DNA of 64,000 nt from M3007 sp044350425 (GTDB taxonomy: Bacteria > Bacteroidota > Bacteroidia > Chitinophagales > Saprospiraceae): assembly GCA_044350425.1 (NCBI GenBank), contig JBILHS010000001.1, forward strand, positions 62,001 to 126,000, in the 5' to 3' direction. Positions 17,385 through 26,772 of the stretch are shown piece by piece (within the stretch, counting starts at the first letter, position 1; each line of letters opens with the position of its first letter). The position numbers and the translations under genes were made by a program. The notes beneath the pieces were generated by a model. The model was not told the DNA's origin. It saw only the letters and a list, made by a program, of their open reading frames with translations, and did no database searches.

Positions 17385-18386
17385 ATGGCACGCATTCTTA
17401 TTACTGGAGCCAGTGGATTTATTGGTGGACATTTAGTTGCTAAAGCACTTGAAAATGGCCACGAAGTTACTGCTGCGACCCGTCCCAACAGCGATCGGAC
17501 CCGCTTGAAGGATGACCGGATTCAATTTCTGGACTTGCCCTTGGGAGACCAGGATGGCATGACCATCCTAATCCAAAAAGCTGGGCGTTTTGACTGGGTG
17601 ATACACAATGCCGGGGTAACCAAAGCCCTTTCCAGCACTGGATATCACGAGGGAAATACTGAAAATACCCGCCGGCTAACAATGGCCTTGCAAAATGCAG
17701 GTTTGCTGCCCGACAAGTTTTTATTTGTCAGCAGTTTAGCCGCCTTGGGCGCTGCGCCGGCAGGTAACACCATGATCCAGGCCAACCAGACACCCAAGCC
17801 GCTCAGCCTTTACGGCGAAAGCAAGCTCCAAACGGAGCTTTTTTTGGAATCTTTTAATCCGGCCTTTCCCTGGGTAGTGGTACAGCCAACAGCGGTGTAT
17901 GGGCCTTGGGAGCGAGACATTTTAAGTTTCATTAAATTGGTCAACCGAGGCTTGGAACTAAGCATTGGCAGACAATCCCAACGCCTGAGTTTTATACATG
18001 CCATCGATGTAGCCCACGCTATTTTCCAGATTTTGGAAACGACAACCGCCGTTAATCATAGAAAATTCATTTTATCAGATGGCAATGCTTATAAAACGGA
18101 AGACCTGGGCACAGCCGTCCGGGAAGCCCTGGGAAGAAAAAATACAGTAAAAATCAGAGTCCCGCTGGGGTTGATAAAACCGGTCGCGGGCATTGCAGAA
18201 ACGATTGGTCGGTGGCAAAACAAAGCCTCTGCCCTGAACCGGGACAAAATCCCGGAACTGGCCGCCGAAAACTGGCATTGTGATACCACCCCACTATTTG
18301 ACGAACTAAATTTCAATCCTACATTCGACTTATCTCGCGGCATACACCAAACCGTAAAATGGTATCGGCAAGCAGGTTGGTTATAA
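17385..18386 (+). CDS. cerR: NAD-dependent epimerase/dehydratase family, probable ceramide reductase CerR
   Basis: The 333-residue extended short-chain dehydrogenase has the NAD(P) loop GASGFIGGH (7-15), the catalytic Ser at about 116-117 and the YxxxK pair Tyr143/Lys147 in LYGESK. In bacterial sphingolipid pathways an enzyme of this class (CerR) reduces the 3-oxo group of oxidised ceramide to dihydroceramide. Position as the third gene of spt-synthase-reductase supports that role over sugar-nucleotide epimerases. It starts 3 bases after the synthase. No transport or headgroup gene follows; the DUF5686-like gene next door is 44 bases on and may or may not share the transcript. Confidence 0.8.
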   Translation: MARILITGASGFIGGHLVAKALENGHEVTAATRPNSDRTRLKDDRIQFLDLPLGDQDGMTILIQKAGRFDWVIHNAGVTKALSSTGYHEGNTENTRRLTMALQNAGLLPDKFLFVSSLAALGAAPAGNTMIQANQTPKPLSLYGESKLQTELFLESFNPAFPWVVVQPTAVYGPWERDILSFIKLVNRGLELSIGRQSQRLSFIHAIDVAHAIFQILETTTAVNHRKFILSDGNAYKTEDLGTAVREALGRKNTVKIRVPLGLIKPVAGIAETIGRWQNKASALNRDKIPELAAENWHCDTTPLFDELNFNPTFDLSRGIHQTVKWYRQAGWL

Positions 18387-18430
18387 CAAAAAGCTCTTTA
18401 GAGCCCTAAAAATCATATACAGTCTTGGTC

Positions 18431-21010
18431 ATGAACCATTCTAAACCAATTTTTTACCTAAAGTACAGCTTACTGCTTTGGGCCTTTATTTCTTCAACCT
18501 GGGTGGCCGCTCAAAATAATCCAACCACCATTCATGGCAAAGTGGTGGATACCCGGACCAACGAAACATTGCCCTATGCAACGGTTCAGGCAAAGGGCAT
18601 CAACCTGGGTTCCCGAACTGACTTAGACGGCAACTTTCTATTGGAATCCCCTGCGCTGATAAATCAGATCCAGGTATCCTATGTTGGATATAAAACAGCG
18701 ACGATCAACGTCAAACCCGGGGAGCACAATGAAATCACGATACGACTTTCAGAAGCGACCGTTACCTTGAACGAGGTAGAAATCCGACCTGAAAAATATC
18801 GCCGAAAAAACAATCCCGCCATCAATCTGATCGGCCAGGTATTTGCACACAAAGATCAAAATCGCAGGCAAGGGCTTGATTTTTACAACTATGAAGCCTA
18901 TGAGAAACTACAATTGGACATCAACAACGTCAGCGAAAAGTTTCGCAATCGCCGTTCGCTGCGCAAGTTTCAGTTCATTTTTGAAAATGTGGATACCAAT
19001 GCGGTAAATGGCAAAATTGCCTTGCCGGTTTATTTGCGGGAGCGTTTGATGAGCGTTTATTACCGCAAGGATCCGAAGTCAGAAAAGGAATTTATAACCG
19101 GAGAACAGCAAACCGGATTGAAAGGCTATCTGGAAGAAGATGGAGTATCTGCTTACCTGAATAACCTCTATCAAAATGTGGATATTTACGATGCCAACAT
19201 TAGCCTTCTGAGTACTCAATTTGTTGGTCCATTGTCAAATCTGGCCCCCTCCATCTACCGGTTTTATATCATTGATACCGTTGAGTACCAGGGTGCTAAA
19301 TACGTGGATCTCTTTTTTGCCCCCGGCAATAAAAATGATCTGGCTTTTGTCGGAAACATGCTGGTGTCTCTGGATTCGACCTATGCCGTGCGAAAGGTTC
19401 AAATGGGTATTTCTAAAAAAATAAACCTGAATTGGGTCTCTGATTTACACTTGGAACAGGAATTCGATTTTTTTGGGACTGGAGAAGACCGTCGACTCAT
19501 GTTGGTGAAGGACGAGATCTCCATGGATTTTCAATTGCTTAAATCCGAAAAAGGAAGAAGTGTTTTGGGGCACAAGTCCGTGTCTTATCAAAATTACCAA
19601 CTCAACGAGCCTTTGCCTGATAGCCTGTTTCGGACAAACCAGATTACGATTGCAGATGAAAATTCGAAACAACGGGATGCCAGTTTCTGGGTTAATCGCC
19701 GCCATAATCCACTCTCGAAAACCGAATTAGGTATTTTCAAAATGGTGGACAGTGTTCAAAATGTCCCTGCTTTTCGGCGCACCATGGATATTGCGGTATT
19801 GCTTCTGGCAGGATTCAAGAGTTTTGGCTGGTTTGATCTGGGACCAGTTAATACATTCTACAGCTTTAATGATATTGAAGGTTTCAGACCTCGTATCGGC
19901 GGAAGGACCAATGCTCGTCTGGCCAAAAACATCTTGCTGGAAGGATATGCGGCCTACGGATTTAAGGACGAAAAATGGAAATACTATGGAGGGGTGACAT
20001 ACGCCTTTGGCAATAAAAAACCATTGGCATTCCCTATGAATCAACTGACCGTATCCTACCAGAACGAGACGCAAATACCAGGTGAAAGCCTTCAATTTGT
20101 TCAGGAAGACAACATCTTGCTCTCTTTTAAACGAGGCGTGAATAACAAAATGTTGTACAATCGTGCCCTTCAGGTAGAATACATGCGGGAATTGCGTCGG
20201 GGTGTGAGTTATTCCCTGACTTTTCGGCAAGTACAAAAAACGCCCGCAGGCACCTTGTTGTTTGATTATCAGAAAATTGGGGTCGAGGGGTCGCTTTATC
20301 AGGTTCAGGTAGCTACGGCGACCCTGGGATTTTCGATCCGGTATGCTCCCAATGAAAAATTCTATCAGGGTAAAACCTACCGGATCCCGGTTATGAACAA
20401 ATACCCGGTGTTTCAGGTTAATTTCCAGGCAGGTATGAAAGACATCCTTGGAGGAGAATACAATTATCAGACCCTGGTGGCTAAGGTATCCAAGACCTTC
20501 TATATCGCACCGCTCGGTATTTCTGAATGGGCCCTGGAAGCCGGACGGGTGTTTGGCACTGTGCCTTATCCCCTGTTGGAAATACATCGCGCCAATCAGA
20601 GTTTCTCTTATCAATTACAAGCCTACAACCTGATGAATTTTCTGGAGTTCGCCAGTGACAAGTATGCTGCATTGAGTATTCAACACAATTTTGGAGGCTT
20701 CTTCTTTAATAAGATTCCTTGGTTACGTCGTTTGAAATGGCGGGAAGTTGCCAGCTTTAAAGGTTTGTACGGTGGTTTGGATAAAAGAAATCAGCCTTCT
20801 GCTTCTAATAGCCTGCTTCGTTTCCCTGTGGATGAAAATGGAAGAACCGTCACGAATACCTTAGAGAACAAACCCTACATGGAGGCTAGTGTTGGTATTG
20901 CCAATATCTTCAAACTGTTCCGGGTAGACTATGTGCGTCGCTTGACCTATACTGATTTGCCAGGAGTGAGCAAGTGGGGTATTCGAGCCCGGTTTAAATT
21001 GGATTTTTAA
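18431..21010 (+). CDS. DUF5686/carboxypeptidase-regulatory-like outer-membrane protein
   Basis: The 859-residue protein has a signal peptide (ending WVAAQ) and a CarboxypepD_reg-like domain (about 30-110; TIHGKVVDTRTNETLPYATV). A long DUF5686 region follows from about residue 135, with EAYEKLQLDINNVSEKF and GFKSFGWFDLGPVNTFYSFN. The C-terminal half is beta-barrel-like, with many alternating strands and the terminal GIRARFKLDF. There is no TonB plug. ATG 18431 is preferred over TTG 18425. Function is unknown; such proteins are common surface proteins of Bacteroidota. It lies after the sphingolipid operon and 20 bases before the DUF4833-like gene. Confidence 0.82.
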   Translation: MNHSKPIFYLKYSLLLWAFISSTWVAAQNNPTTIHGKVVDTRTNETLPYATVQAKGINLGSRTDLDGNFLLESPALINQIQVSYVGYKTATINVKPGEHNEITIRLSEATVTLNEVEIRPEKYRRKNNPAINLIGQVFAHKDQNRRQGLDFYNYEAYEKLQLDINNVSEKFRNRRSLRKFQFIFENVDTNAVNGKIALPVYLRERLMSVYYRKDPKSEKEFITGEQQTGLKGYLEEDGVSAYLNNLYQNVDIYDANISLLSTQFVGPLSNLAPSIYRFYIIDTVEYQGAKYVDLFFAPGNKNDLAFVGNMLVSLDSTYAVRKVQMGISKKINLNWVSDLHLEQEFDFFGTGEDRRLMLVKDEISMDFQLLKSEKGRSVLGHKSVSYQNYQLNEPLPDSLFRTNQITIADENSKQRDASFWVNRRHNPLSKTELGIFKMVDSVQNVPAFRRTMDIAVLLLAGFKSFGWFDLGPVNTFYSFNDIEGFRPRIGGRTNARLAKNILLEGYAAYGFKDEKWKYYGGVTYAFGNKKPLAFPMNQLTVSYQNETQIPGESLQFVQEDNILLSFKRGVNNKMLYNRALQVEYMRELRRGVSYSLTFRQVQKTPAGTLLFDYQKIGVEGSLYQVQVATATLGFSIRYAPNEKFYQGKTYRIPVMNKYPVFQVNFQAGMKDILGGEYNYQTLVAKVSKTFYIAPLGISEWALEAGRVFGTVPYPLLEIHRANQSFSYQLQAYNLMNFLEFASDKYAALSIQHNFGGFFFNKIPWLRRLKWREVASFKGLYGGLDKRNQPSASNSLLRFPVDENGRTVTNTLENKPYMEASVGIANIFKLFRVDYVRRLTYTDLPGVSKWGIRARFKLDF

Positions 21011-21030
21011 TCACAAGTAGATCTCAAACA

Positions 21031-21561
21031 ATGAAAAAGTCTTTTTGGGTCCTATTCCTGGGGCTTTCCAGTTTCTATCTTCAGAGCCAGACCACCTACC
21101 CTACCCCACCAGATTTATTTCAAAGGCTATTTTATATCCAACGCACCGGAAGTCCAAATACAGTAGTTTATGATGCAAAATTCGGCGCAGATGGCCAGTT
21201 TCAAAAAGATCAACCCATTGATGTGTATTGGTTGCGTTTTTCAGATTATGGACAACGGCAGGATTTGAATTATTTGCAACGTACACTGGCCTATGGCGTA
21301 AGCGCACGGATGGCTGAAAGCGCAAATGAGTACATCTTCAACCTGGTTTCCTACGGGCAACGAAAGTTTCGTTTGAAAAAAAATGCACAGGGCAGACCTG
21401 TAGCCGTCATGATGCTCAATGGCAAAGAGGTGTATCTTAAAAGGGTGTTCATTGATCTTGAACCTACGCTTTTTGGCCTCAAGCCCAATATTCATTTCGT
21501 GGAAATTTTTGGCATAGAAGCTCTGACCGGTCGAATGGCCTATGAGAAGTTTGTGCCCTAG
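21031..21561 (+). CDS. DUF4833-like secreted protein
   Basis: The 176-residue protein has a signal peptide (ending YLQSQ). The mature domain contains FYIQRTGSPNTVVYDAKF, PIDVYWLRFSDYG and KPNIHFVEIFGI, a pattern I associate with DUF4833. Members are predicted periplasmic or surface beta-sandwich proteins of unknown function. It starts 20 bases after the DUF5686-like gene and is probably its operon partner. Confidence 0.6.
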   Translation: MKKSFWVLFLGLSSFYLQSQTTYPTPPDLFQRLFYIQRTGSPNTVVYDAKFGADGQFQKDQPIDVYWLRFSDYGQRQDLNYLQRTLAYGVSARMAESANEYIFNLVSYGQRKFRLKKNAQGRPVAVMMLNGKEVYLKRVFIDLEPTLFGLKPNIHFVEIFGIEALTGRMAYEKFVP

Positions 21562-21608
21562 AGTGTGTCTGAAAAACATTGCCGGAGATGAACTCTAAGG
21601 TAGTTGAC

Positions 21609-22484
21609 TTACTTGAGTTCCTTCACCTTCGTAAGTTTAACGCCATTCCATTTATAAACTACAATGCCAAATTTCTGCATGCTGCGAACCATCTCTTCGC
21701 CTCTTTCTTCAAATTCAGAATGATCGCGCAGCACGACCACATGGTCGCCAATACCGCCCCGCTGACTAGGCAGAATAAATTCTTCTGAATCATAAAACAC
21801 GCCGCCATCACTAACTGAAGAGGTTTCAAGCACTTTGGTCATTTGGTTGTTTTCCTGCCAAAATAGCAAATTGTTGCCCGAGGGGTAGCCACAAGCAGGG
21901 TAATAATAATTGACCGACAATACAGCCTTCACCTTTTGCAAAGGCTCAAAAAGCACCTCAAAACTGGGGTAATAGGAAAGGTCGCCATTTGTTATAAATT
22001 CGCATTTTGAAAGCTCCTTGCCCTCTTTTGCTGCACGGACCTGCACTGTGATCTGGTGTTTGGCCTCATCATATGCTGCTACTCCGGTTAGGTATTGTAC
22101 GCCTGCATTGGGTGTATATTCCTCATTGGGCGTCTGAATACTGGCCAAAGCCAGAAAACCACCCCAGAGGTAGCCAGTCCTTTCAGGAGTAGTTTTGGTG
22201 CGCACCTGCACCCAGGGCAATTTTACCCCACGTTGCAAAAGTGAATCTGTGCTAACACTTATAATTTCAACCGGGGTTGCGATGGCCAATTTGGTTACAA
22301 CATTGGACTGGGTATTGGATTTCTCGCGCAGATTGGCGTCTGTAACCATGGTAAAGTATTGATTTCCAAGAACGAAACCCTCCAGTGAGCCATCGGAACG
22401 CATCCAGCTGTCAGGATCTGCTTCCTGGGCAAAAAACAAAGAAGCGGTTAGCAGGGCAATGGCGGTCAAAAGTGTTTTTTTCAT
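21609..22484 (-). CDS. Secreted protein with bacterial SH3 domain
   Basis: The 291-residue protein has a signal peptide (ending LFFAQ) and one bacterial SH3-like domain (about 45-115; DANLREKSNTQSNVVTKL, then TGYLWGGFLAL). The remaining 175 residues are beta-rich without a family I recognise. SH3b domains often bind peptidoglycan stems, so a periplasmic or cell-wall role is likely. It is monocistronic and convergent with the DUF4833-like gene. Upstream, TATATTTG on the minus strand (22524-22517) is a good -7 box. Confidence 0.7.
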   Translation of the reverse strand: MKKTLLTAIALLTASLFFAQEADPDSWMRSDGSLEGFVLGNQYFTMVTDANLREKSNTQSNVVTKLAIATPVEIISVSTDSLLQRGVKLPWVQVRTKTTPERTGYLWGGFLALASIQTPNEEYTPNAGVQYLTGVAAYDEAKHQITVQVRAAKEGKELSKCEFITNGDLSYYPSFEVLFEPLQKVKAVLSVNYYYPACGYPSGNNLLFWQENNQMTKVLETSSVSDGGVFYDSEEFILPSQRGGIGDHVVVLRDHSEFEERGEEMVRSMQKFGIVVYKWNGVKLTKVKELK

Positions 22485-22516
22485 GGTGCGTTGAATATTA
22501 GATAGAATTTTGATAG

Positions 22517-22524
22517 CAAATATA
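22517..22524 (-). promoter_or_regulatory. -7 box TATATTTG for the SH3-domain gene
   Basis: An exact TAnnTTTG match on the minus strand, 33 bases before ATG 22484. A -33 TTG is not obvious. Confidence 0.45.
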
Positions 22525-22586
22525 GGGTCTTAAACACTGCTCAGTATTTTCGCTTAACGCCTTTGATGATTTCGTCTTTTATCTGT

Positions 22587-22772
22587 TTAAAATTGGCGTA
22601 AATGGATGCGCACCGCCAGTTCTGCCGGATGAAATGGCTTTGAAAGCAATTCATCTGCCCCAGCAGCCAGTGCCTCCAGACGGGTTTTACTTTCTTTTAC
22701 TCCACTCACTACAATTAACGGGGTAAAAGGCATGGCTAATTGAAAAATTCGGATCAGTTCCATTCCAGACAG
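22587..22772 (-). pseudogene. Response-regulator receiver-domain relic (C-terminal half)
   Basis: A minus-strand frame ending at TAA 22589-22587 reads LSGMELIRIFQLAMPFTPLI, VVSGVKESKTRLEALAAGAD and ELLSKPFHPAELAVRI. This is the back half of a receiver (REC) domain, with the conserved switch Ser (VSG) and the KPF Lys. The first half, including the phospho-acceptor Asp that should stand just before LSGMEL, is absent; the frame upstream is unrelated. No start codon or promoter remains. It abuts the M1 peptidase gene. It is a dead fragment, perhaps linked to the kinase relic at 26773-27010. Confidence 0.75.
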
Positions 22773-22897
22773 GTTTGAGCGGCTTTCGTTATTTGGTAGA
22801 TTTTGCAGGTTTTTTGGAATTGAAGGCGGAACCGATGCGTTTAGCTTTAATTCTTAGTTTCTTTGTGGGCACTCTGGTTTTTCATCAAAAAATCTGC

Positions 22898-24898
22898 ATG
22901 AATAGTCGTTATTATCTCCTTTTGGGTCATTTTTTACTTTTTGTTACAGTCCAATCCGGACTTGCACAGTGTGATCCTTTTTTCCCGAAGGCTTTAAGTC
23001 AACGGATAGCGAATTATGATATAAATCTGACATTGGATGATCAAAGCCATATCATTGAAGCTACACAGACCATTCGGTTTACCAACCAGTCACCGGTTGG
23101 GATCAGGCAACTCCGGATGTACCAATATCTGAACGCTTTCAAGAACTCGGAGTCCTCGTTTTTAAAAGGCACAAATCAAATTTTCGGACAAGGGTTTACC
23201 AGAAGAACTGCCGATGAATGGGGGTGGATCGAAGTGGAAAGAATAGTACGGGAAGGCGGGGCCGATCTGAGTGACCAAATGCATTATGTCCAACCGGATG
23301 ATGGAAATACTGCGGACCAATCTGTCTTGGAAGTCCTTCTAGATAAACCGATCCAACCCAATGAAACTGCTGAATTTCACCTGAAATGGCGGGCTAGAAT
23401 GCCTAAAACCATTGCACGTGCCGGACACAGCAAAGATTTCTACCTTTTCTGTCATTGGTTTCCTCAGTTGGGCGTTTTTGAACAAAACAAGTCCGGTGAC
23501 TGGGATTGGAATTGCCACCAGTTTTTTCGAACCACCGAATTCTACGCAGATTTCGGCGTATATGATGTGTCTATCACAACAGACCAAAAATTTGTAATGG
23601 GTGCATCCGGCTGTCTTCTGGAAGAAAAGAAGCACGACAATGGAACGGTCACCCGAAGGTATCATGTGGAAGATGTGATCGATTTTGCCTGGTCCATTTA
23701 TCCAAAATTCACCGTACAGGAAGACCGTTGGAGGGACGTCCAGATACGTTTGTTGATCACGCCGGAACACGCTGACATAGGGCCGCGATATCTAAATGCA
23801 CTCAAATTCGCGTTGGAATATCTCGATCAACATGTAGGAAAGTACCCCTATCCTTCCATTACGGTGGTGGATCCTCCATTTCATGGGCTGCGTTCCGGAC
23901 TCATGGAATATCCCACACTAATCACTGTAGGCACTTTTTATGGCATGCCAGAAATTATCCGGATCACCGAATCGCTGGTGGTCCATGAATTTGTGCATCA
24001 ATACTTTATGGGTATGGTTGCTTCCAACGAAAAAGAAGAGGCCTGGCTGGATGAGGGATTCGTTACCTACTACGAAGATCGAATTATTGATGCCTTGTTT
24101 GGAGAAAAAAAATCCTTGGTAGATGTGTTTGGATATCGCTTCGACAACCGTGAACTATCCCGATTGGAATATACCACCATGGCTTACCCTCGGGCAGGAA
24201 TTGTTGCACGCCCTGGATGGCATTTTAACGACGGCAACTTTAAAGCGCTGATTTACAGTAAAACAGCAACTACGCTTCGCACTGTTCAGGCCCTTGTTGG
24301 CATTGAAAAGATGGATGAGATCATTCAAACCTATTTTGAAAGATGGAAATTCCGGCATCCAAAAGGTCAGGATTTTATGGTAGTCTTAAAGGAGGCGCTA
24401 TTGACATTGCCTGACACTACGTTTGGACTTCAGGTATTTGATCTGTTTGAAAACAGTATTTATCATGCCATCGTATTGGACTATGCCGTGAAGCATATTT
24501 CAAATGAGGAAATCCCGCCCTCCCAGGGTATTTTTGGAAATCAAAGTGCATCCTTCACCTACCAGCCAGGCACTGACAAGCCGAGTATCCTTTCCAAAGT
24601 AGCAATTCAACGAAGGGGCGATTGGGTTTTTCCGGTCGAAACGCTGATAACCTTTGAGGATGGTTCCACCCAACGACTCCATTGGGATGGCAAAGCAGGT
24701 GCAAAGGTGTTCGAGTTTACCAGTGGTTTAAAAGTAGTGTCCGCGCAAATTGACCCGGGACAGAAAATTGGTCTGGATATCGATCTGAACAATAATAGTC
24801 TGACGCTCCAACCCAAAGAAGGTCCGCTTTGGAAATATGGGGCAAAAGCGATCTTTTGGGTACAAAATTTAATGCAAATGATTAGTTTTCTCGTATAA
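22898..24898 (+). CDS. M1 family zinc aminopeptidase, exported
   Basis: The 666-residue protein has a signal peptide (residues 1-24, ending GLAQ), an N-terminal beta domain and a gluzincin catalytic domain. The zinc motif HEFVH is at 363-367 with the third ligand Glu386 in EAWLDEGF, the M1 HExxH-18-E pattern. The exopeptidase GAMEN motif is replaced by SGLMEYPT, so it may differ in specificity. The C-terminal region lacks the long helical domain of large M1 enzymes. I chose ATG 22898 for its signal peptide; the frame opens at 22775. It ends by overlapping the next membrane gene by one base, indicating coupling. Confidence 0.88.
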   Translation: MNSRYYLLLGHFLLFVTVQSGLAQCDPFFPKALSQRIANYDINLTLDDQSHIIEATQTIRFTNQSPVGIRQLRMYQYLNAFKNSESSFLKGTNQIFGQGFTRRTADEWGWIEVERIVREGGADLSDQMHYVQPDDGNTADQSVLEVLLDKPIQPNETAEFHLKWRARMPKTIARAGHSKDFYLFCHWFPQLGVFEQNKSGDWDWNCHQFFRTTEFYADFGVYDVSITTDQKFVMGASGCLLEEKKHDNGTVTRRYHVEDVIDFAWSIYPKFTVQEDRWRDVQIRLLITPEHADIGPRYLNALKFALEYLDQHVGKYPYPSITVVDPPFHGLRSGLMEYPTLITVGTFYGMPEIIRITESLVVHEFVHQYFMGMVASNEKEEAWLDEGFVTYYEDRIIDALFGEKKSLVDVFGYRFDNRELSRLEYTTMAYPRAGIVARPGWHFNDGNFKALIYSKTATTLRTVQALVGIEKMDEIIQTYFERWKFRHPKGQDFMVVLKEALLTLPDTTFGLQVFDLFENSIYHAIVLDYAVKHISNEEIPPSQGIFGNQSASFTYQPGTDKPSILSKVAIQRRGDWVFPVETLITFEDGSTQRLHWDGKAGAKVFEFTSGLKVVSAQIDPGQKIGLDIDLNNNSLTLQPKEGPLWKYGAKAIFWVQNLMQMISFLV

Positions 24899-25779
24899 TG
24901 AAGCAACGATCCAGTGTTTTTCGGAAGAGTTTTTCAACAGGGCTTAGACAGTGGCGGATCACTGCGATTGTTTACTTATTCCAGCTCTGCCTGGCATTTA
25001 CCCTGGGGATGCAGGTATTTGATGTCTTAAAAGCATCCATTGGCCACTCTTTAGAGCTCAATAAACTGCTCGTGCATTATGACCATACAGTATTTACGGA
25101 TTTTTTGAAAATACATGGTGTATCTATCACACCCTTGATCGGACAATTGCGCTGGCTGTTATTGACCTGGCTGATATTTTCTGTGTTTATCAATGGGGGC
25201 TTGTTGTATGCTGCATACACGCCAGGATACGTTGCTCCGGGAGTATTCTGGCGAGGGGCTACAAGCTACTTTTTCCCCTTTGGGAAGATCAGCCTCCTGT
25301 TTTTGTTCATGGCCTTAGTATGGTCCGCATTGATCTGGATACCAGCCTTGATATTTTTAGAGCCCTCACTTGAATATTTTAGTTCTGAAAAGTATACGAT
25401 AGTGCTGGTAATAAGCCTGTTATTGATCTATTTGATTGGGATTGTAATACTTTTTTTGTGGTCTGTAGTCAGTAGGGCATTGCATATACATGCCTCTATT
25501 CTCATGATCCGTTGCATACGAGACGCCTGGAAAAACCTGTGGAAGAACCGCACCGCATTTTCTGGCTTAATATCTGGATTTATTGGACTAAATCTGCTCT
25601 TGTTGGCCGTCTATTGGCTGATGGAGGCCTATACTGGAATGATCTCCGTTCCTATGATACTACTGGTCTTTGTGGTACAGCAAGCATTTGTTTTTTTCAG
25701 GATACAAATGAGACAGATGCTCTATGCGGGTATTGTCGAGATTACAATACGTTCAAACGACTCATCCATGCTCCGATAG
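24898..25779 (+). CDS. Polytopic membrane protein of unknown function
   Basis: The 293-residue protein has about six hydrophobic segments, arranged as one near residue 25, a pair at 80-110, and 130-155, 165-195 and 220-275. The loop SRALHIHASILMIRCIRDA before WKNLWKNRTAF is cytoplasmic in style (basic). I do not recognise a family. Its ATG shares one base with the stop of the exported M1 peptidase, so the two are translationally coupled and probably work together. It ends 2 bases from the convergent glycosyltransferase gene. Confidence 0.7.
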   Translation: MKQRSSVFRKSFSTGLRQWRITAIVYLFQLCLAFTLGMQVFDVLKASIGHSLELNKLLVHYDHTVFTDFLKIHGVSITPLIGQLRWLLLTWLIFSVFINGGLLYAAYTPGYVAPGVFWRGATSYFFPFGKISLLFLFMALVWSALIWIPALIFLEPSLEYFSSEKYTIVLVISLLLIYLIGIVILFLWSVVSRALHIHASILMIRCIRDAWKNLWKNRTAFSGLISGFIGLNLLLLAVYWLMEAYTGMISVPMILLVFVVQQAFVFFRIQMRQMLYAGIVEITIRSNDSSMLR

Positions 25780-25781
25780 AA

Positions 25782-26651
25782 TCATGATACTAAACCTGCT
25801 AAAAAGCCACGCCAAAAAGCTAAAAACAATCTGATTTGATTGCGGAATAAATAGCGTACTGAATGTACGGGGACTGTGATGGTTAAAAAGAATCCAATAA
25901 AAAAATAATACGTCAGTGCAGAATAATTCTTTTTCATAAACAACAAACGATTCCGAGTCTGATAAAAAGCTTTCAAAGGGCTTTGTTTGCCAACAGAAAC
26001 ACTTTCTTTATGTAAGATAAGTCCAGCAGGTTCATACCAAATCTCAAAACCAGCCTTTTGGATCCGTGCACACCAGTCCAGTTCTTCGTAATATAAAAAG
26101 AAATCTTCGGACATCGGTCCGGCAGAACGCAGGGCCTGGCGACTGACCATCATGGCAGCTCCATGCGCATAGGCAGTCGGTTCTGCCTGATCAAACTGAC
26201 CTTTATCCAGCTCATTTTTTCCAATGGCCCGGTTGCGTCCGGTCCATGGATTCACTGGGGTAAAACCTGCGTATTGTATTCGTTGGGGATCGCTATAATA
26301 TCGGATCTTTGGACTAACGACTCCCACTTGGGAATGGTTCTTAATACGAGCCAAAAGGCTTCCAAGCAAGCCAGCGGTCCATTCTGTATCGTTGTTGACC
26401 AAAAACAAAAAATCACCTTTTGCCTGGCGGATACCAAGGTTATTCCCTCCGGCAAAGCCAAGGTTTTCCGGACTGACTAATACAATGGCCTCAGGGTAAT
26501 GTTGTTTAAAAAGCGCTGTTTCGTCGCTTTCTGCTCCATTGTCTACAACGATCACTTCAATATCAGAATATTGATTCACATCGCGAATGCTATCCAGCAG
26601 CGCGCAAGTCAGCGCAGCTTGCTTATAATTTACTGTAATGACAGAGACCAT
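25782..26651 (-). CDS. Family 2 glycosyltransferase
   Basis: The 289-residue GT-A enzyme has the N-terminal MVSVITVNYKQAALTCALLD, the nucleotide-binding VIVVDNGAESDE, FAGGNNLGIRQAKGDFLFLV and the DxD-like NNDTEW. FFLYYEELDWCARIQKAGF is characteristic of rhamnosyltransferase-type GT2 enzymes (WbbL-like). The last 60 residues carry hydrophobic stretches that may anchor it in the membrane. ATG 26651 starts directly at the catalytic domain; ATG 26684 and a frame to 26702 are alternatives. It is a lone gene with no polysaccharide neighbours, so its acceptor is unknown. Confidence 0.88.
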   Translation of the reverse strand: MVSVITVNYKQAALTCALLDSIRDVNQYSDIEVIVVDNGAESDETALFKQHYPEAIVLVSPENLGFAGGNNLGIRQAKGDFLFLVNNDTEWTAGLLGSLLARIKNHSQVGVVSPKIRYYSDPQRIQYAGFTPVNPWTGRNRAIGKNELDKGQFDQAEPTAYAHGAAMMVSRQALRSAGPMSEDFFLYYEELDWCARIQKAGFEIWYEPAGLILHKESVSVGKQSPLKAFYQTRNRLLFMKKNYSALTYYFFIGFFLTITVPVHSVRYLFRNQIRLFLAFWRGFLAGLVS

Positions 26652-26772
26652 ATTTTCTTGGTTTAAAGGTCTAATGGCCTGCATTGTAGGCGAAATAAAC
26701 ACCTATGTGCTCGCTACTGCTGCACCAATTGTGCCAAATACCAATTCCTTACCGTGAGCAAGCGTTGCTCCT

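Noticed and set aside
19727..20614. 295-residue minus-strand open frame
   Set aside because: It lies wholly inside the DUF5686-like gene, has no family pattern and no start context.
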